Assembly: GCF_026261605.1 (NCBI RefSeq)
Contig: NZ_CP102486.1
Location: 3,348,001 to 3,412,000 of the forward strand
DNA length: 64,000 bases
Reading direction: 5' to 3'
Source: Dechloromonas sp. A34
GTDB taxonomy: Bacteria; Pseudomonadota; Gammaproteobacteria; Burkholderiales; Rhodocyclaceae
The translations under genes were made by a program, and so were the position numbers. Positions 1-8,982 of this stretch are shown one piece after another. Under the pieces are notes generated by a model, which saw only the letters and a program-made list of their open reading frames with translations, ran no database searches and had not been told where the DNA came from. How positions within the stretch are numbered: the stretch's first letter is position 1; the number at the start of each line of letters is the position of its first letter.

Positions 1-1728
1 GCCAACAGCAATTCCGCCTGCATCATCGTCGCCCCCAGCACCTACGGCTACCATCGCCGCTTCGGCGGCAAGACCGAAGCCCTGGCCGAACTCCCCGGCG
101 CCATCCGGGAAGGCGAGGCGATCCGCGACAAACTGCGCGAAGCGCGCTGGACCAACATTGTCTGCGGCGCGGACGGACGCGAGGCGATCGACGTGCTGGC
201 CGACCTCTACCATGCCCCCTACCGCCTGCTCGCCATCTGCGGCCACGGCATTTTCGAGGCCAAGGGGGTCGATGGCCGAAGCTACAGCGGCGTCGTCCTC
301 TCCGACGGCCTGCTGATCACCGCGGTCGAAATCGGGCTCATGGAAGTCGTCCCCGAAGTCGTCTTCCTCAGTTGCTGCCACCTCGGCAGCATGAGCCACG
401 AGGCCGCCCAGCCCAATCGCCTGGCCTACAGCCTGGCCCGCGAACTGATCGACATCGGCGTGCGCTGCGTGGTCGCCGCCGGCTGGGCGGTGGACGATAG
501 CGCGGCCGAAACCTTCGCCACCGTCTTCTTCGACAAGCTGACCACCGGCGACACCTTTGGCGACGCTGTCTTCGCCGCCCGCGTCGCGACCTACGATCAG
601 CATCGGGCGACCAATACCTGGGGCGCCTACCAGGCCTATGGCGATCCGGCTTACCGCCTCGGCCCGCCCGACGGCCGGCGCGCGGAGTCGAACCGCCGCT
701 ACATGGCGGTCGAGGAATTGCTCGATCAACTGGAAAACCGCCGCATCTCCCATGCCACGCGGGCGGGTCGCCAGGCGCCGACGAGCTTTGCCACCGACGC
801 CGCCTGGGTGCGCCGCGAACTCGCCCGCTGCCCGCCGGAATGGGCGCGCCGCCCCGAGGTCCTGCAGGCGCTCGGCCGGCTCTACGCCGAATTCGGCGAC
901 GCCGGCTTCCAGGCGGCGCGGGAAGCCTACCTGGCCGCCCTGCAGAGCGAGGATGGCGCCGGCCGGGTCGGCTGTCAGGTCATCGAACAGCTGGCCAACC
1001 TCGAGGCCCGATGCGGCGACAAGCTGATCAATCAGGGACACCAGGCCGACGGCCTGGGCCTGCTGGACACTGCCGCCCGCCGCCTGCTCGCCCTCGATAC
1101 CGCGGTCGACGGCCAACCCGCGCTCAGGAATCCGGAACGCGCCGCCCTGCTCGGCAGCACGCTGAAGCGCCAGGCGGCGGCCCAGGCCAAACTCGGCAAG
1201 CCCGGCTGGAAAGCCATCGCCGCCACGCTGGACGCCGCTGCAGCCGCCTATCGCAAGGCGGGTGGCGAGAGCGCCGCCGATTCCTACAACACTCTCAACG
1301 CCCTGGCTTTTGCCTGGCTGGCCGGCCGCCTGTCGACCACCCCGGAAGAAGGCGCCGAACTGGCCCGCCGCTGCAGCGCCGAGGCCAGCCGGCGCTTCGC
1401 CGCCAGCAAGAGTTTCTGGGATGCGGTCGGCATGCCGGATGCCGCGGTTGTCGCCTGGCTGCTGAGCGGCAAGACCACCGACCCGGATGAACAGTTGCGC
1501 ACCGCCTACCGGCAACTGGCCCGCGAGGTTCCCCATACCGCCCGCGAATGGGACTCGGTGGCAACCCAGCTGCAGCTGCTCGCCCGCTTCCTCGAGCTGC
1601 GCCAGCAGGCCGGCGACGCCGAACGGGCCGCCCTGCTCAAGCGGCTGGCCGACCCCGAGGCCCCCTCCCCAGCCGCCGCCCCGGCGAGTGGCCGGCGACG
1701 GGCGCCGGCACGCAAGAAAACAAGCTGA
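1..1728 (+). CDS. CHAT-domain caspase-like protease, 5' partial
   Basis: The frame is open from base 1, so the N terminus lies outside the window; 575 codons are visible. The CHAT (caspase HetF associated with TPR) fold is recognised from the catalytic His in CGHGIFE (His codon at 244), the Cys in VFLSCCHLG (codons 373 and 376), and the trailing motif NTWGAYQAYGDP typical of the family. Downstream of the CHAT core (about codon 230 on) is an Ala-rich helical region resembling TPR-like repeats, ending in a basic Arg/Lys tail. CHAT proteins are clan CD cysteine proteases, several of them effectors of bacterial immunity or cell death (family knowledge). It lies 30 bp before a LysM peptidase gene and heads an eCIS locus, so it may be a cargo, a maturation protease or a cell-death trigger; the sequence does not decide which. 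Confidence 0.85.
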   Translation, partial: ANSNSACIIVAPSTYGYHRRFGGKTEALAELPGAIREGEAIRDKLREARWTNIVCGADGREAIDVLADLYHAPYRLLAICGHGIFEAKGVDGRSYSGVVLSDGLLITAVEIGLMEVVPEVVFLSCCHLGSMSHEAAQPNRLAYSLARELIDIGVRCVVAAGWAVDDSAAETFATVFFDKLTTGDTFGDAVFAARVATYDQHRATNTWGAYQAYGDPAYRLGPPDGRRAESNRRYMAVEELLDQLENRRISHATRAGRQAPTSFATDAAWVRRELARCPPEWARRPEVLQALGRLYAEFGDAGFQAAREAYLAALQSEDGAGRVGCQVIEQLANLEARCGDKLINQGHQADGLGLLDTAARRLLALDTAVDGQPALRNPERAALLGSTLKRQAAAQAKLGKPGWKAIAATLDAAAAAYRKAGGESAADSYNTLNALAFAWLAGRLSTTPEEGAELARRCSAEASRRFAASKSFWDAVGMPDAAVVAWLLSGKTTDPDEQLRTAYRQLAREVPHTAREWDSVATQLQLLARFLELRQQAGDAERAALLKRLADPEAPSPAAAPASGRRRAPARKKTS

Positions 1729-1758
1729 GCCCTTCCATCAACGACCAGGAGACCCACC

Positions 1759-2451
1759 ATGGCCAAAACCTACATCTTCGCTGCTGGCGACACCCTCAGC
1801 CGGATCGCCAAGGCCCAGCTCGGCGATGCCAAGCTGGCCGCGTCGCTGGCCGATTTCAACGGCTTGCCGGACGCCAACCAGATCATGGTCGGCCAGGCCA
1901 TCCAGTTGCCCTCGGCCCGCGACCTCAAGCCAAGCACCGCACCGTTGCCGCGCGCCGCCGCCTGGCCGGTGGCACCGTCGGGTTTCCAGGGAGTGCGCGA
2001 CTGCTTCGGCGACATCCTGCAGTTCATCGGCGCCGACGGCAACATCGACCCGCGCTGGGAAGCCAGCCGCATCGTCCGCCAGGTGCTGCCCTTCGCGATT
2101 CCGCTGGCCTGGGACACCAGCAAGTCGGCGTCCGGCATCCGCTGCCACAAACTACTGGCGCCGCTGTTCGAGGAAGTCTTCCGGCAGATCGTGGCGCGCG
2201 GGCTGCAAAGTGCGGTCAAGACCTACGGCGGCGGCTACCAGTTCCGGGCCAAGCGCAGCGGGGTCAAACCCTCGACCCATTCCTGGGGCATCGCCATCGA
2301 CCTCAATCCCAACACCAATGCCATGGGCACCGCCGGCGACATGGACCCGCGCCTGGTCGAGCTCTTCGAAGGCCTGGGCTTCGTCTGGGGCGGCCGCTGG
2401 GCCGGGCGCGGCAAGGACCCGATGCACTTCCAGTACTGCACCGGCTACTGA
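1759..2451 (+). CDS. LysM + M15-family peptidoglycan peptidase
   Basis: A 230-residue protein with a start well supported by the upstream AGGAG. Residues about 3-50 form a LysM peptidoglycan-binding domain (YIFAAGDTLSRIAK...). The C-terminal half is a zinc peptidase of the M15 family (VanY / phage L-alanyl-D-glutamate endopeptidase type): the metal ligands are His174 and Asp181 in THSWGIAIDLN and His223 in DPMHFQY. No signal peptide is visible, so release would need another route, for example carriage on the injection particle or lysis. In an eCIS context it most plausibly cuts peptidoglycan during particle release or penetration (inference). It follows the CHAT gene by 30 bp and precedes a membrane protein gene by 30 bp. 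Confidence 0.85.
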   Translation: MAKTYIFAAGDTLSRIAKAQLGDAKLAASLADFNGLPDANQIMVGQAIQLPSARDLKPSTAPLPRAAAWPVAPSGFQGVRDCFGDILQFIGADGNIDPRWEASRIVRQVLPFAIPLAWDTSKSASGIRCHKLLAPLFEEVFRQIVARGLQSAVKTYGGGYQFRAKRSGVKPSTHSWGIAIDLNPNTNAMGTAGDMDPRLVELFEGLGFVWGGRWAGRGKDPMHFQYCTGY

Positions 2452-2481
2452 GCGCCGGCCCGGGCGCAGGGGGAGACGCTG

Positions 2482-4056
2482 ATGGAAACCGGCCGCCTGA
2501 TGTTTCTCTTCCTGCTCGCCGCCGCCCTCGCCCTGCTCAGCGCCCGCCTCGTCGTCTGGCGTTACCGGAAGACCATGACCCGGCTGATGCAGGCGGCGAC
2601 GACGCCGGTTTCGGACACCCCGGCGACCGCCGTTCCCGGCGAGCCGGTGCGCAGCCCGCCGGCGCCGCTGAGCCTGGCCGACAATCGGCGCGCCCTGTGG
2701 TGGTTGGTCGCCCTTTTGGTTGGCCTGTCGCTGCTGATGGCGCTGACCCGTGCCTATATCGAATTCCGTTTTGTCTATGAAACGGAGCCGACCGTTTCGC
2801 GCCTGGCCACGCTGGCGCTGGTCTTCGCCTGGCCGGTGATCCCGGTCATCGGCCTGCTCCGCCGCTGGTCGCGCTGGCGCGTCGGCGGCCTGCTCGCCGC
2901 CTGGTGGCTGGCCGCCCTGGCGCTGCTGGCCTGGCGGACGACCGAGGCGGTCAGCCTGGCCGCGCTGGTCCAGATGCTGAGCATGGAAATCGGCCTGCCC
3001 CTGATCGTCGTCGCCACCCTCTGCCTGGGCAGTGCCACCCGTGCCGTCGGTCCCTGGCTGCTGCCGCCTTTCCTGGTTCTGTCGTGGTCGAGCCAGAGCG
3101 GGCTCGACCTGCTCGAAAGCCTGGTCGATGACCGCGCCCCGCTCCTGCCTGCGCTCTCCGCATGGTTCGGCGTCTGGCCGGTGATCATCGGCTTTGGCCT
3201 GCTCCCCTGGCTGCTCGCCTGGTGGCCGGTCAAGTGGCTCGGGCACTGGCTGGCCCGAGCCTACACGAGCCGCCATTTTTCCGAGCTGATTTACCTGTTC
3301 TCCGCGGTCTGGGGCATTGCGCTGTTCTTTCCGGCCCTGAGTTCGGCCAGCCACCTCGGGTGGGGCGGTGCCATCGTGCTCCTGCCGCTGCTCTGGATTC
3401 CGCTCGCCATGCTGCTCGCTCCCCGACTGCGCCCGGCCATCCCAGGGCGGCCGCCGACCCTGCTCGTGTTGCGGGTCTTCCAGCAGGACGCCGCGGTATC
3501 CGCCCTCTTCGACCAGGTCATCGAGCGCTGGCGATTGACCGGCAATACGGTGCTGATCGCCGGCACCGATCTCGTGGACCGCACGATCGACGCCGAGGAC
3601 ATTTTCACCTTCATCGACCGCCGGCTGGGCGAACGCTTCATCCGCAGCCCGTCCGAGGTCGCGCCGCGCCTGGCCGCCTTCGAGCTGGCGCCCGATGCCG
3701 AAGGGCGTTACCGGATCAACGAATGCTATTGCCACGACCAGACCTGGCAGGCGGCCCTCGCCGCCCTGGTCGGCATCAGCGACGTCGTGCTCATGGACCT
3801 GCGCAGCTTCAAAGCCAGAAACAAGGGCTGCATCCATGAACTGGGGGTGCTTGCCAGGGCGTCGGGAGTCGCCCGCGTCGTCGTCCTGACCAGCGCCGAG
3901 AGCGAATTGCCGGCCGCGCGGGACGCCGCGGGTGGCGCCCCGGCCGATCGTTTCGTCTGGCTCGACCTGGACAGCAGCCGGCGATTCCAGGCAGCGCAGG
4001 TGCTCGCCGCCCTTTTTCCCGAACCCTCCGCGAAAACGGAAAAATCCGGCCCCTGA
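2482..4056 (+). CDS. multi-pass membrane protein with soluble C-terminal domain
   Basis: A 524-residue protein, ATG preceded by GGGGGAGA. One hydrophobic helix near residues 5-23, then about seven to eight more between residues 70 and 315, rich in Leu/Ala/Trp. Residues about 325-524 are soluble, starting TLLVLRVFQQD and running through segments such as NTVLIAGTDLVDRTID and ISDVVLMDLRSF. This alternation of beta strands and helices suggests a Rossmann-like or TIR/SLOG-like fold, but I do not recognise a named family. It is the last gene of the block upstream of the sheath operon. It could be a membrane sensor, an anchor for the particle, or part of a cell-death module with the CHAT protease; all are inference. 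Confidence 0.7.
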   Translation: METGRLMFLFLLAAALALLSARLVVWRYRKTMTRLMQAATTPVSDTPATAVPGEPVRSPPAPLSLADNRRALWWLVALLVGLSLLMALTRAYIEFRFVYETEPTVSRLATLALVFAWPVIPVIGLLRRWSRWRVGGLLAAWWLAALALLAWRTTEAVSLAALVQMLSMEIGLPLIVVATLCLGSATRAVGPWLLPPFLVLSWSSQSGLDLLESLVDDRAPLLPALSAWFGVWPVIIGFGLLPWLLAWWPVKWLGHWLARAYTSRHFSELIYLFSAVWGIALFFPALSSASHLGWGGAIVLLPLLWIPLAMLLAPRLRPAIPGRPPTLLVLRVFQQDAAVSALFDQVIERWRLTGNTVLIAGTDLVDRTIDAEDIFTFIDRRLGERFIRSPSEVAPRLAAFELAPDAEGRYRINECYCHDQTWQAALAALVGISDVVLMDLRSFKARNKGCIHELGVLARASGVARVVVLTSAESELPAARDAAGGAPADRFVWLDLDSSRRFQAAQVLAALFPEPSAKTEKSGP

Positions 4057-4587
4057 TAGCGGCTTGGGCGAGCGGATCCGGCACCGTGCCATGTCGGGAA
4101 AAAACGACTGCAAAAACCTTGTAGAACGGCCTTGGACCGGCATTTGGAGCGCGAAGTTCCGTTGCGAAAAAATCAAAATAAATGACCTTGTATTCACAAA
4201 ATCCGTCATATAGAGTGATTTCTCCGGCATACAAAAACGCAGCAAAAAAATCGCAATAAGCCAACCGGCTCACCAGCCGACTGGCACTGTCCGAAACAAC
4301 CGCCGCTGGCCGCCCCCACCCCAGGGCCACCCCACCGGATCAACTGACAATTTCACCCACCCCACCCGGGCTGTGGGATTGATAAATGGGCTTCGGCCCT
4401 TGCGTGTGTCGCGGATCGAGCGTCCGGGCACCGCCTTTCGGCTCCGCCTTGAGGAGCCATTTACGAGCCGATTCGCTGTCTGTTTCTGGCCGTCGTTGCG
4501 ACCAGAAGGGCTTTCGGGAACCGGCAGACGTATCGATGTGATCGCGAACGGGAAGGCCGCCGGCCGGCCCGCAGAAAGGAGTCCGTC
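4057..4587. other. 531 bp intergenic region before the sheath operon
   Basis: No convincing gene. Bases about 4090-4260 are clearly more AT-rich than the surrounding coding DNA, which fits a promoter region for the long sheath-to-fibre operon. The best sigma70-like match I see is TTGTAT (4188-4193) and TATAGA (4209-4214), but the 15 bp spacing is short, so it is only a weak candidate. Open frames here have no family features. The sheath ribosome site AGAAAGGAG lies just before 4588. Confidence 0.5.
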
Positions 4588-6870
4588 ATGCCCTTACAGC
4601 TTGCCTCCCCCGGCGTCTATATCCAGGAAGTTTCCAGTGGCGTCCGCACCATCGCCGGGGTGGCCACCTCGGTTGCCGCCTTTCTCGGCGCCGCCGCCCG
4701 GGGGCCGATCAACAAGGCGACCCGAATCCACAGCTTCGCCGATTTCGAGCGTGCTTTCGGCGGCCTGACGGTCGATTCCGAGATGAGCTACGGGGTGCGC
4801 CAGTTCTTTCTGAACGGCGGCACCGACACCTGGATCGTCCGCGTCGTCAAGGATGCCGCACCAGCCAGCCGGACGCTGCAGAATGCGACGCCGATTCCGG
4901 TGCTGACCGTAACGGCGCTCGATGCCGGCGCCTCGGGCAACGACATCCAGGTGCGCGTCGATTACGCGACCGCCTTGCCGGACAGCACTTTCAACATCAG
5001 CTTGGTCCGCGGCAGCGACGGCCGCGCCGAGCAATACGCCAATGTCTCGATGAACTCGGCCGATGCCCGCTACCTGCCCGACCTGATCAACGGCGTCTCG
5101 CAACTGGTGAAAATCAGCCGCGACGTGTCCGGCGCAACACTGAACGCCCTGCCGGCCGGCACCTCGACCAGCGGCGCCCTGGCCGACGTGCAGACCGTGC
5201 TCGACGCCACGCACACCGATTTCCGCGTCGTGGTCAATGGCCTGGCGCCGGTCACCGTCAGCATCACGCTGCCCGGCGACATCGCCGGTGGCACCGCGAC
5301 CCAGCGCCTGACCGCGCTGGCCACCGCCATCCAGGCCAAGGTTCGGGCCCAGGCCGGTGGACAGGCCGCGCTTTCCGGCTTTACCTGCACGCGCAGCGGC
5401 AGCACCCTGGTCCTGACCTCGGGCACGGGTGGCGAGTTTTCTACGGTCCGCGTCCTTGGCGGCAGTTCGAAGAACGCCGCCGGCGTGCTGAAACTCGGTG
5501 TCGCCGCTGGTGGCAGCGAAGTCGATGCCGTGGCCGGCGTTCGCCCGACCCCGATGCCCGACCCGGCAACCCTGACCAGCGGCACCTTCGCCGCCACCGA
5601 TCTCGACACCCTGCCCGACGCCACCCACACCAGCCTGCGCATCAGCCTCGACGGCTACGGCCCGGACGTCGTCGATCTCGGCAACACGGGAGCCGCCGGC
5701 GCCAATCTGGCGGCGAAACTGGCCGACATGGCCGGCCGCCTGCAAACCGCCGTCCGCGCCCTGAAACCCGGCAATCCGGCCTACAGCGCATTCACGGCCA
5801 GCGTCGTCGGCAGCACGCTGCTTCTGGCCAGCGGCTCGCGCGGGGCCGGTTCGGCCATCGCGGTCAGCGCCGCGCCGGCCAACGACATCACCGCCGGCCT
5901 GCACCTGCTGGCCGAGGCGACGCTCGCCGCCCCGCCGACCAATACCTTCCTCAACGGCGGCAGCGAGACCCCCTACGGGCCGGCCGACATCTACCCCGCC
6001 TTCATCGGCAGCCGGGCCCAGCGCCAGGGCCTCTACGCGCTGGAGGATGCCGACCTCTTCAACCTCCTGGTCCTGCCCGGCATCACCGATCCCGGCGTCC
6101 TGGCCGATGCCGCCGCCTACTGCGAGGAACGCCGCGCCTTCTTCATCGTCGATGCGCCGCTCACAGCGAGCGACGTCGCCGGCATGGCGGCGGCCGCCTC
6201 GGGCACCGAGCTACCCAAGTCGGATCACGCCGCGGTCTATTTCCCCTGGACCTACGTCGCCGACCCCCTCAAAAACGGCAAGGCCCGCCTGACCCCGCCC
6301 GGCGGCACGCTGGCCGGGCTCTACGCCCGCACCGACGGTAGCCGCGGGGTCTGGAAGGCGCCGGCCGGCACCGATGCCAACCTGGCCGGCGTCCAGTCCA
6401 TGGCCGTGCCGCTGACCGATGGCGAAAACGGCGTACTCAACCCGCTCGGCGTCAATTGCCTGCGCACCTTCCCGGTCTATGGCGCGGTCAGCTGGGGTGC
6501 CCGCACCCTGCGCGGCGCCGACCAGATGAGTTCCGAATACAAGTATGTGCCGGTCCGCCGCCTCGCCCTCTACATCGAGGAATCGCTGTACCGGGGCACG
6601 CAGTGGGTGGTCTTCGAACCCAATGACGAACCGCTGTGGGCGCAGATCCGCCTCAATATCGGCGCCTTCATGAACAGCCTGTTCCGCCAGGGCGCCTTCC
6701 AGGGCAGCTCGCCGCGCGAGGCCTACCTGGTCAAGTGCGACCGCGAAACGACCACCCAGGACGACATCAACCGCGGCGTCGTGAACATCCTGGTCGGCTT
6801 CGCGCCGCTCAAGCCGGCGGAATTCGTGGTCATCAGCATCCAGCAGCTGGCCGGGCAGATCCAGGTCTGA
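4588..6870 (+). CDS. eCIS contractile sheath protein
   Basis: A 760-residue tail sheath protein. The N terminus (LASPGVYIQEVSSGVRTIAG, then GAAARGPINKATRIHSFADF) and the C-terminal part (YIEESLYRGTQWVVFEPND..., then INIGAFMNSLFRQGAF-like helices) are the conserved sheath core of Afp2-4/PVC and T4 gp18 relatives. It polymerises around the inner tube and contracts to drive it into a target. It is longer than the usual 350-500 residues because residues about 120-470 carry surface-exposed insertions, including two copies of a related module. Only one sheath gene is present, unlike the three in Afp/PVC, as in simpler eCIS. Good ribosome site (AAAGGAG). Confidence 0.93.
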   Translation: MPLQLASPGVYIQEVSSGVRTIAGVATSVAAFLGAAARGPINKATRIHSFADFERAFGGLTVDSEMSYGVRQFFLNGGTDTWIVRVVKDAAPASRTLQNATPIPVLTVTALDAGASGNDIQVRVDYATALPDSTFNISLVRGSDGRAEQYANVSMNSADARYLPDLINGVSQLVKISRDVSGATLNALPAGTSTSGALADVQTVLDATHTDFRVVVNGLAPVTVSITLPGDIAGGTATQRLTALATAIQAKVRAQAGGQAALSGFTCTRSGSTLVLTSGTGGEFSTVRVLGGSSKNAAGVLKLGVAAGGSEVDAVAGVRPTPMPDPATLTSGTFAATDLDTLPDATHTSLRISLDGYGPDVVDLGNTGAAGANLAAKLADMAGRLQTAVRALKPGNPAYSAFTASVVGSTLLLASGSRGAGSAIAVSAAPANDITAGLHLLAEATLAAPPTNTFLNGGSETPYGPADIYPAFIGSRAQRQGLYALEDADLFNLLVLPGITDPGVLADAAAYCEERRAFFIVDAPLTASDVAGMAAAASGTELPKSDHAAVYFPWTYVADPLKNGKARLTPPGGTLAGLYARTDGSRGVWKAPAGTDANLAGVQSMAVPLTDGENGVLNPLGVNCLRTFPVYGAVSWGARTLRGADQMSSEYKYVPVRRLALYIEESLYRGTQWVVFEPNDEPLWAQIRLNIGAFMNSLFRQGAFQGSSPREAYLVKCDRETTTQDDINRGVVNILVGFAPLKPAEFVVISIQQLAGQIQV
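5202..5466 (+). repeat. sheath insertion module, copy 1
   Basis: Encodes residues about 206-293 of the sheath. It begins DATHTDFRVVVNG and contains TCTRSGSTLVLTSG near its end. The same order of motifs recurs in copy 2, so this is a diverged internal duplication recognised at protein level. Confidence 0.6.
5618..5880 (+). repeat. sheath insertion module, copy 2
   Basis: Encodes residues about 344-431 of the sheath. It begins DATHTSLRISLDG and contains TASVVGSTLLLASG, matching copy 1 in order and spacing. Both copies sit in the variable outer part of the sheath fold. Confidence 0.6.
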
Positions 6871-6916
6871 CCGTCGTCGCCAGGACAAACTGAACCGATA
6901 TTCGAGGAGACTGAAA

Positions 6917-7441
6917 ATGGCCCAGTTCACCGTCAATGCCCAACGCTTCGATCCCTACAAGAATTTCAAATTCCGCGTCAAATGGGATGGCCGTTACGTC
7001 GCCGGGATCAGCAAGGTGTCGTCGCTCAAGCGCACGACCGAGGTCGTCGAACACCGCGAAGGCGGCGACCCCTCGAGCGCCCGCAAATCGCCCGGACGCA
7101 GCAAGTTCGAGGCGATCACGCTGGAACGCGGCGTCACCCACGACACCAATTTCGAGCAGTGGGCCAACAAGGTCTGGAACCTCGGTTCCGGCCTGGGCAG
7201 CGAGGTCTCGCTCAAGGACTTCCGCAAGGACCTGATCATCGAGGTCTATAACGAGGCCGGGCAACTGGCGCTGGCCTACAAGGTCTTTCGCTGCTGGGTT
7301 TCCGAATACCAGGCGCTGCCCGACCTCGACGCCAATGCCAATGCCGTGGCCATCCAGCACATCAAGCTCGAAAACGAAGGCTGGGAACGCGACTACGAAG
7401 TCGGCGAACCGACCGAACCCAGCTTTGTCGAGCCGGGCTGA
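6917..7441 (+). CDS. eCIS inner tube protein (gp19-like)
   Basis: A 174-residue phage tail tube protein, T4 gp19 / Afp1-Afp5 type. Typical features are FKFRVKWDGRYVAGISKVSS, then EVVEHREGGDPSSARKSPGR and ITLERGVTHDTNFEQWAN, the pattern of the Hcp-like beta-barrel ring. It forms the hexameric rings of the inner tube. It directly follows the sheath (46 bp gap, GAGGAGA ribosome site), the standard sheath-tube order. It is the only tube gene in the window; Afp and PVC carry two or three, so here one protein may serve both bulk tube and baseplate-proximal ring. Confidence 0.93.
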   Translation: MAQFTVNAQRFDPYKNFKFRVKWDGRYVAGISKVSSLKRTTEVVEHREGGDPSSARKSPGRSKFEAITLERGVTHDTNFEQWANKVWNLGSGLGSEVSLKDFRKDLIIEVYNEAGQLALAYKVFRCWVSEYQALPDLDANANAVAIQHIKLENEGWERDYEVGEPTEPSFVEPG

Positions 7442-7453
7442 TGGAGCCTCGCC

Positions 7454-8152
7454 ATGCAAGCGCTGAGCAGCACCCAACTTCTCGCCCTGTGGGACGCCGG
7501 ACAGACACGCCATCCGCTTGACCGCGCCCTGCTGGCGCTCGCCCTGGCCATGCCGGAGCAGGCGCCCGAACAACTGGCCGACCAGCCGGTCGGCTGGCGC
7601 GAGATCCATCTGCTCGCCCTGCGCAACGCGATGTTCGGCAATGCGCTGGACGGCTACGCGACCTGCCCGTCCTGCGCCAGCCTGATGGAGTTCAGCCTCG
7701 ACGCCGGCGCCCTGCTCGGCGAACTGCCGCAGCCGCCGAGCGCGGCGCGGGTGGCGCTCGACGGCGGGCAATGGCGGCTGCCGACCAGCCGGGACCAAGC
7801 GATGATTCTCGACGCCGCGGACCCGGAAATGGCCGTCGGCATCCTGCTCGAGCGTTGCCGGATCGGCCAGCCGGCCGGAAACTCGCCGGCCCTGATCGCC
7901 GAACTCGAAAGCCGGCTGGAAGCGCTCGATCCCGCCGCCAACATCCGGCTCGGCATGCAGTGCACCGACTGCGGCCAGGCCTGGGACGCCGCCCTCGACA
8001 TCGGCAGCTGCTTCTGGGCCGAACTCGGCAACTGCGCCCACCGCCTGCTCGAAGCCGTGCATCGGCTGGCCGGCGCCTACGGCTGGCGCGAGGCCGACAT
8101 CCTGGCGCTGAGCCCGGCGCGCCGGGCAGCCTACCTGAGCCTGATCGGTTAG
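7454..8152 (+). CDS. T4 gp51-type baseplate assembly chaperone-like protein with CxxC pairs
   Basis: A 232-residue protein resembling the T4_baseplate family (baseplate hub assembly chaperone, gp51-like) commonly found after the tube gene in eCIS loci. Two cysteine pairs, C71-PS-C74 and C170-TD-C173, are spaced to form a zinc site. The N-terminal part is helical (ALDRALLALALAMPE-like) with the conserved WREIHLLALRNAMFG. Likely assists baseplate or hub assembly in the cytoplasm; it need not be in the finished particle (inference). It ends 7 bp before the next start, so it is in the same transcript as sheath and tube. Confidence 0.75.
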   Translation: MQALSSTQLLALWDAGQTRHPLDRALLALALAMPEQAPEQLADQPVGWREIHLLALRNAMFGNALDGYATCPSCASLMEFSLDAGALLGELPQPPSAARVALDGGQWRLPTSRDQAMILDAADPEMAVGILLERCRIGQPAGNSPALIAELESRLEALDPAANIRLGMQCTDCGQAWDAALDIGSCFWAELGNCAHRLLEAVHRLAGAYGWREADILALSPARRAAYLSLIG

Positions 8153-8159
8153 GACGGCG

Positions 8160-8982
8160 ATGAGCGGATTCCTCCACCAACTCGCCGCCCGCAGCCTGGG
8201 CCTCGCCCCGGCCGCCCGGCCACGGGCCGCCCTGCCCTATGCCGCCCGGCGCCGGAAACTCTGGCGGCGGCCGTCGAGTCGGCGCCGGCCGCCCTGCCGA
8301 ACGAGGCACCAGCGCCGGCGATGGCGGCACCGCCCAGCCGGCGCGGCGATGTCAGGCCGGCGCACGCCCCTGCTCCGATTCACGGACAGCGCGCCAACGA
8401 CTCTGGCGATGACCAAGCGGCGAGCAGCGATGTCCGGCCCGCCCCGACCGCGCAGCCGACCCTTAACACCGTGCTGCCGCAAACCGCCGGGCCGCGCCAT
8501 AGCACGCAAGAAAATCTCCCACCCGCCCCGACGCGCCGCGACACGCCGGTCAATCCACCGCTTACGGTCATGCCGGCCAGCCGCTTGCCCGAACCAACAG
8601 CGGCACCGGACAGCCATCCCGTCGGCGATGCGACCAGCGGCAGGTTGAGCGACCTCGAAACCCTGGTCAGCCGGCTTCTCTCGCCGGCAACGAATCGCCC
8701 CGTGCCGGCGCCGGAGCCGCCAGGCTCGCCACCGACCGACGCTCCGCTGGCGACCGGCCGGCGCCCCGATCAGACCGTGACCGTCCGCCCGCAAAGCAGC
8801 CGTGAAGACCTGTCGAAAGCGGCCAGCCCGACGCCCGATACAGCGCCCGAAGTACACATCACCATCGGCCGCCTGGAAGTCAATCCGCCCAGCCGCCCGA
8901 CCCCGCCGCCGCCCGTCCGCGCGGCCCGGCGCCGCTCTCGCTGGGCGACTATCTGGCCCGCCGCGCCGGAGGCCGCTCATGA
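8160..8982 (+). pseudogene. eCIS Pro-rich protein, interrupted by two -1 frameshifts
   Basis: Start ATG at 8160 gives the usual eCIS N terminus (MSGFLHQLAARSLGLAP). Near 8245-8255 the frame must slip by -1 to reach PAPETLAAAVESAPAALP and the long Pro/Ala-rich middle, which ends in EVHITIGRLEVNPP. Near 8921-8931 a second -1 slip is needed to reach the conserved end LSLGDYLARRAGGRS, whose TGA (8980-8982) overlaps the ATG of the next gene. Adding one C to GCCCGGCGCCG at each point restores one reading frame of about 275 codons. The coherent termini suggest either consensus sequence errors or a recently broken gene. The family is seen in many eCIS loci between tube-side genes and the Pvc16-like gene; its role is unknown. 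Confidence 0.65.

Noticed and set aside
2152..4245. 697-codon open frame on the minus strand
   Set aside because: Low-complexity Gln/Gly/Arg composition opposite a clear membrane protein gene; a GC-rich shadow frame.
4373..4768. 131-codon open frame across the start of the sheath gene
   Set aside because: Overlaps the sheath start, no family features and no ribosome site; shadow.
8802..8978. N-terminal extension of the cap gene
   Set aside because: The family domain begins at the ATG at 8979, which overlaps the upstream stop as in the neighbouring genes.
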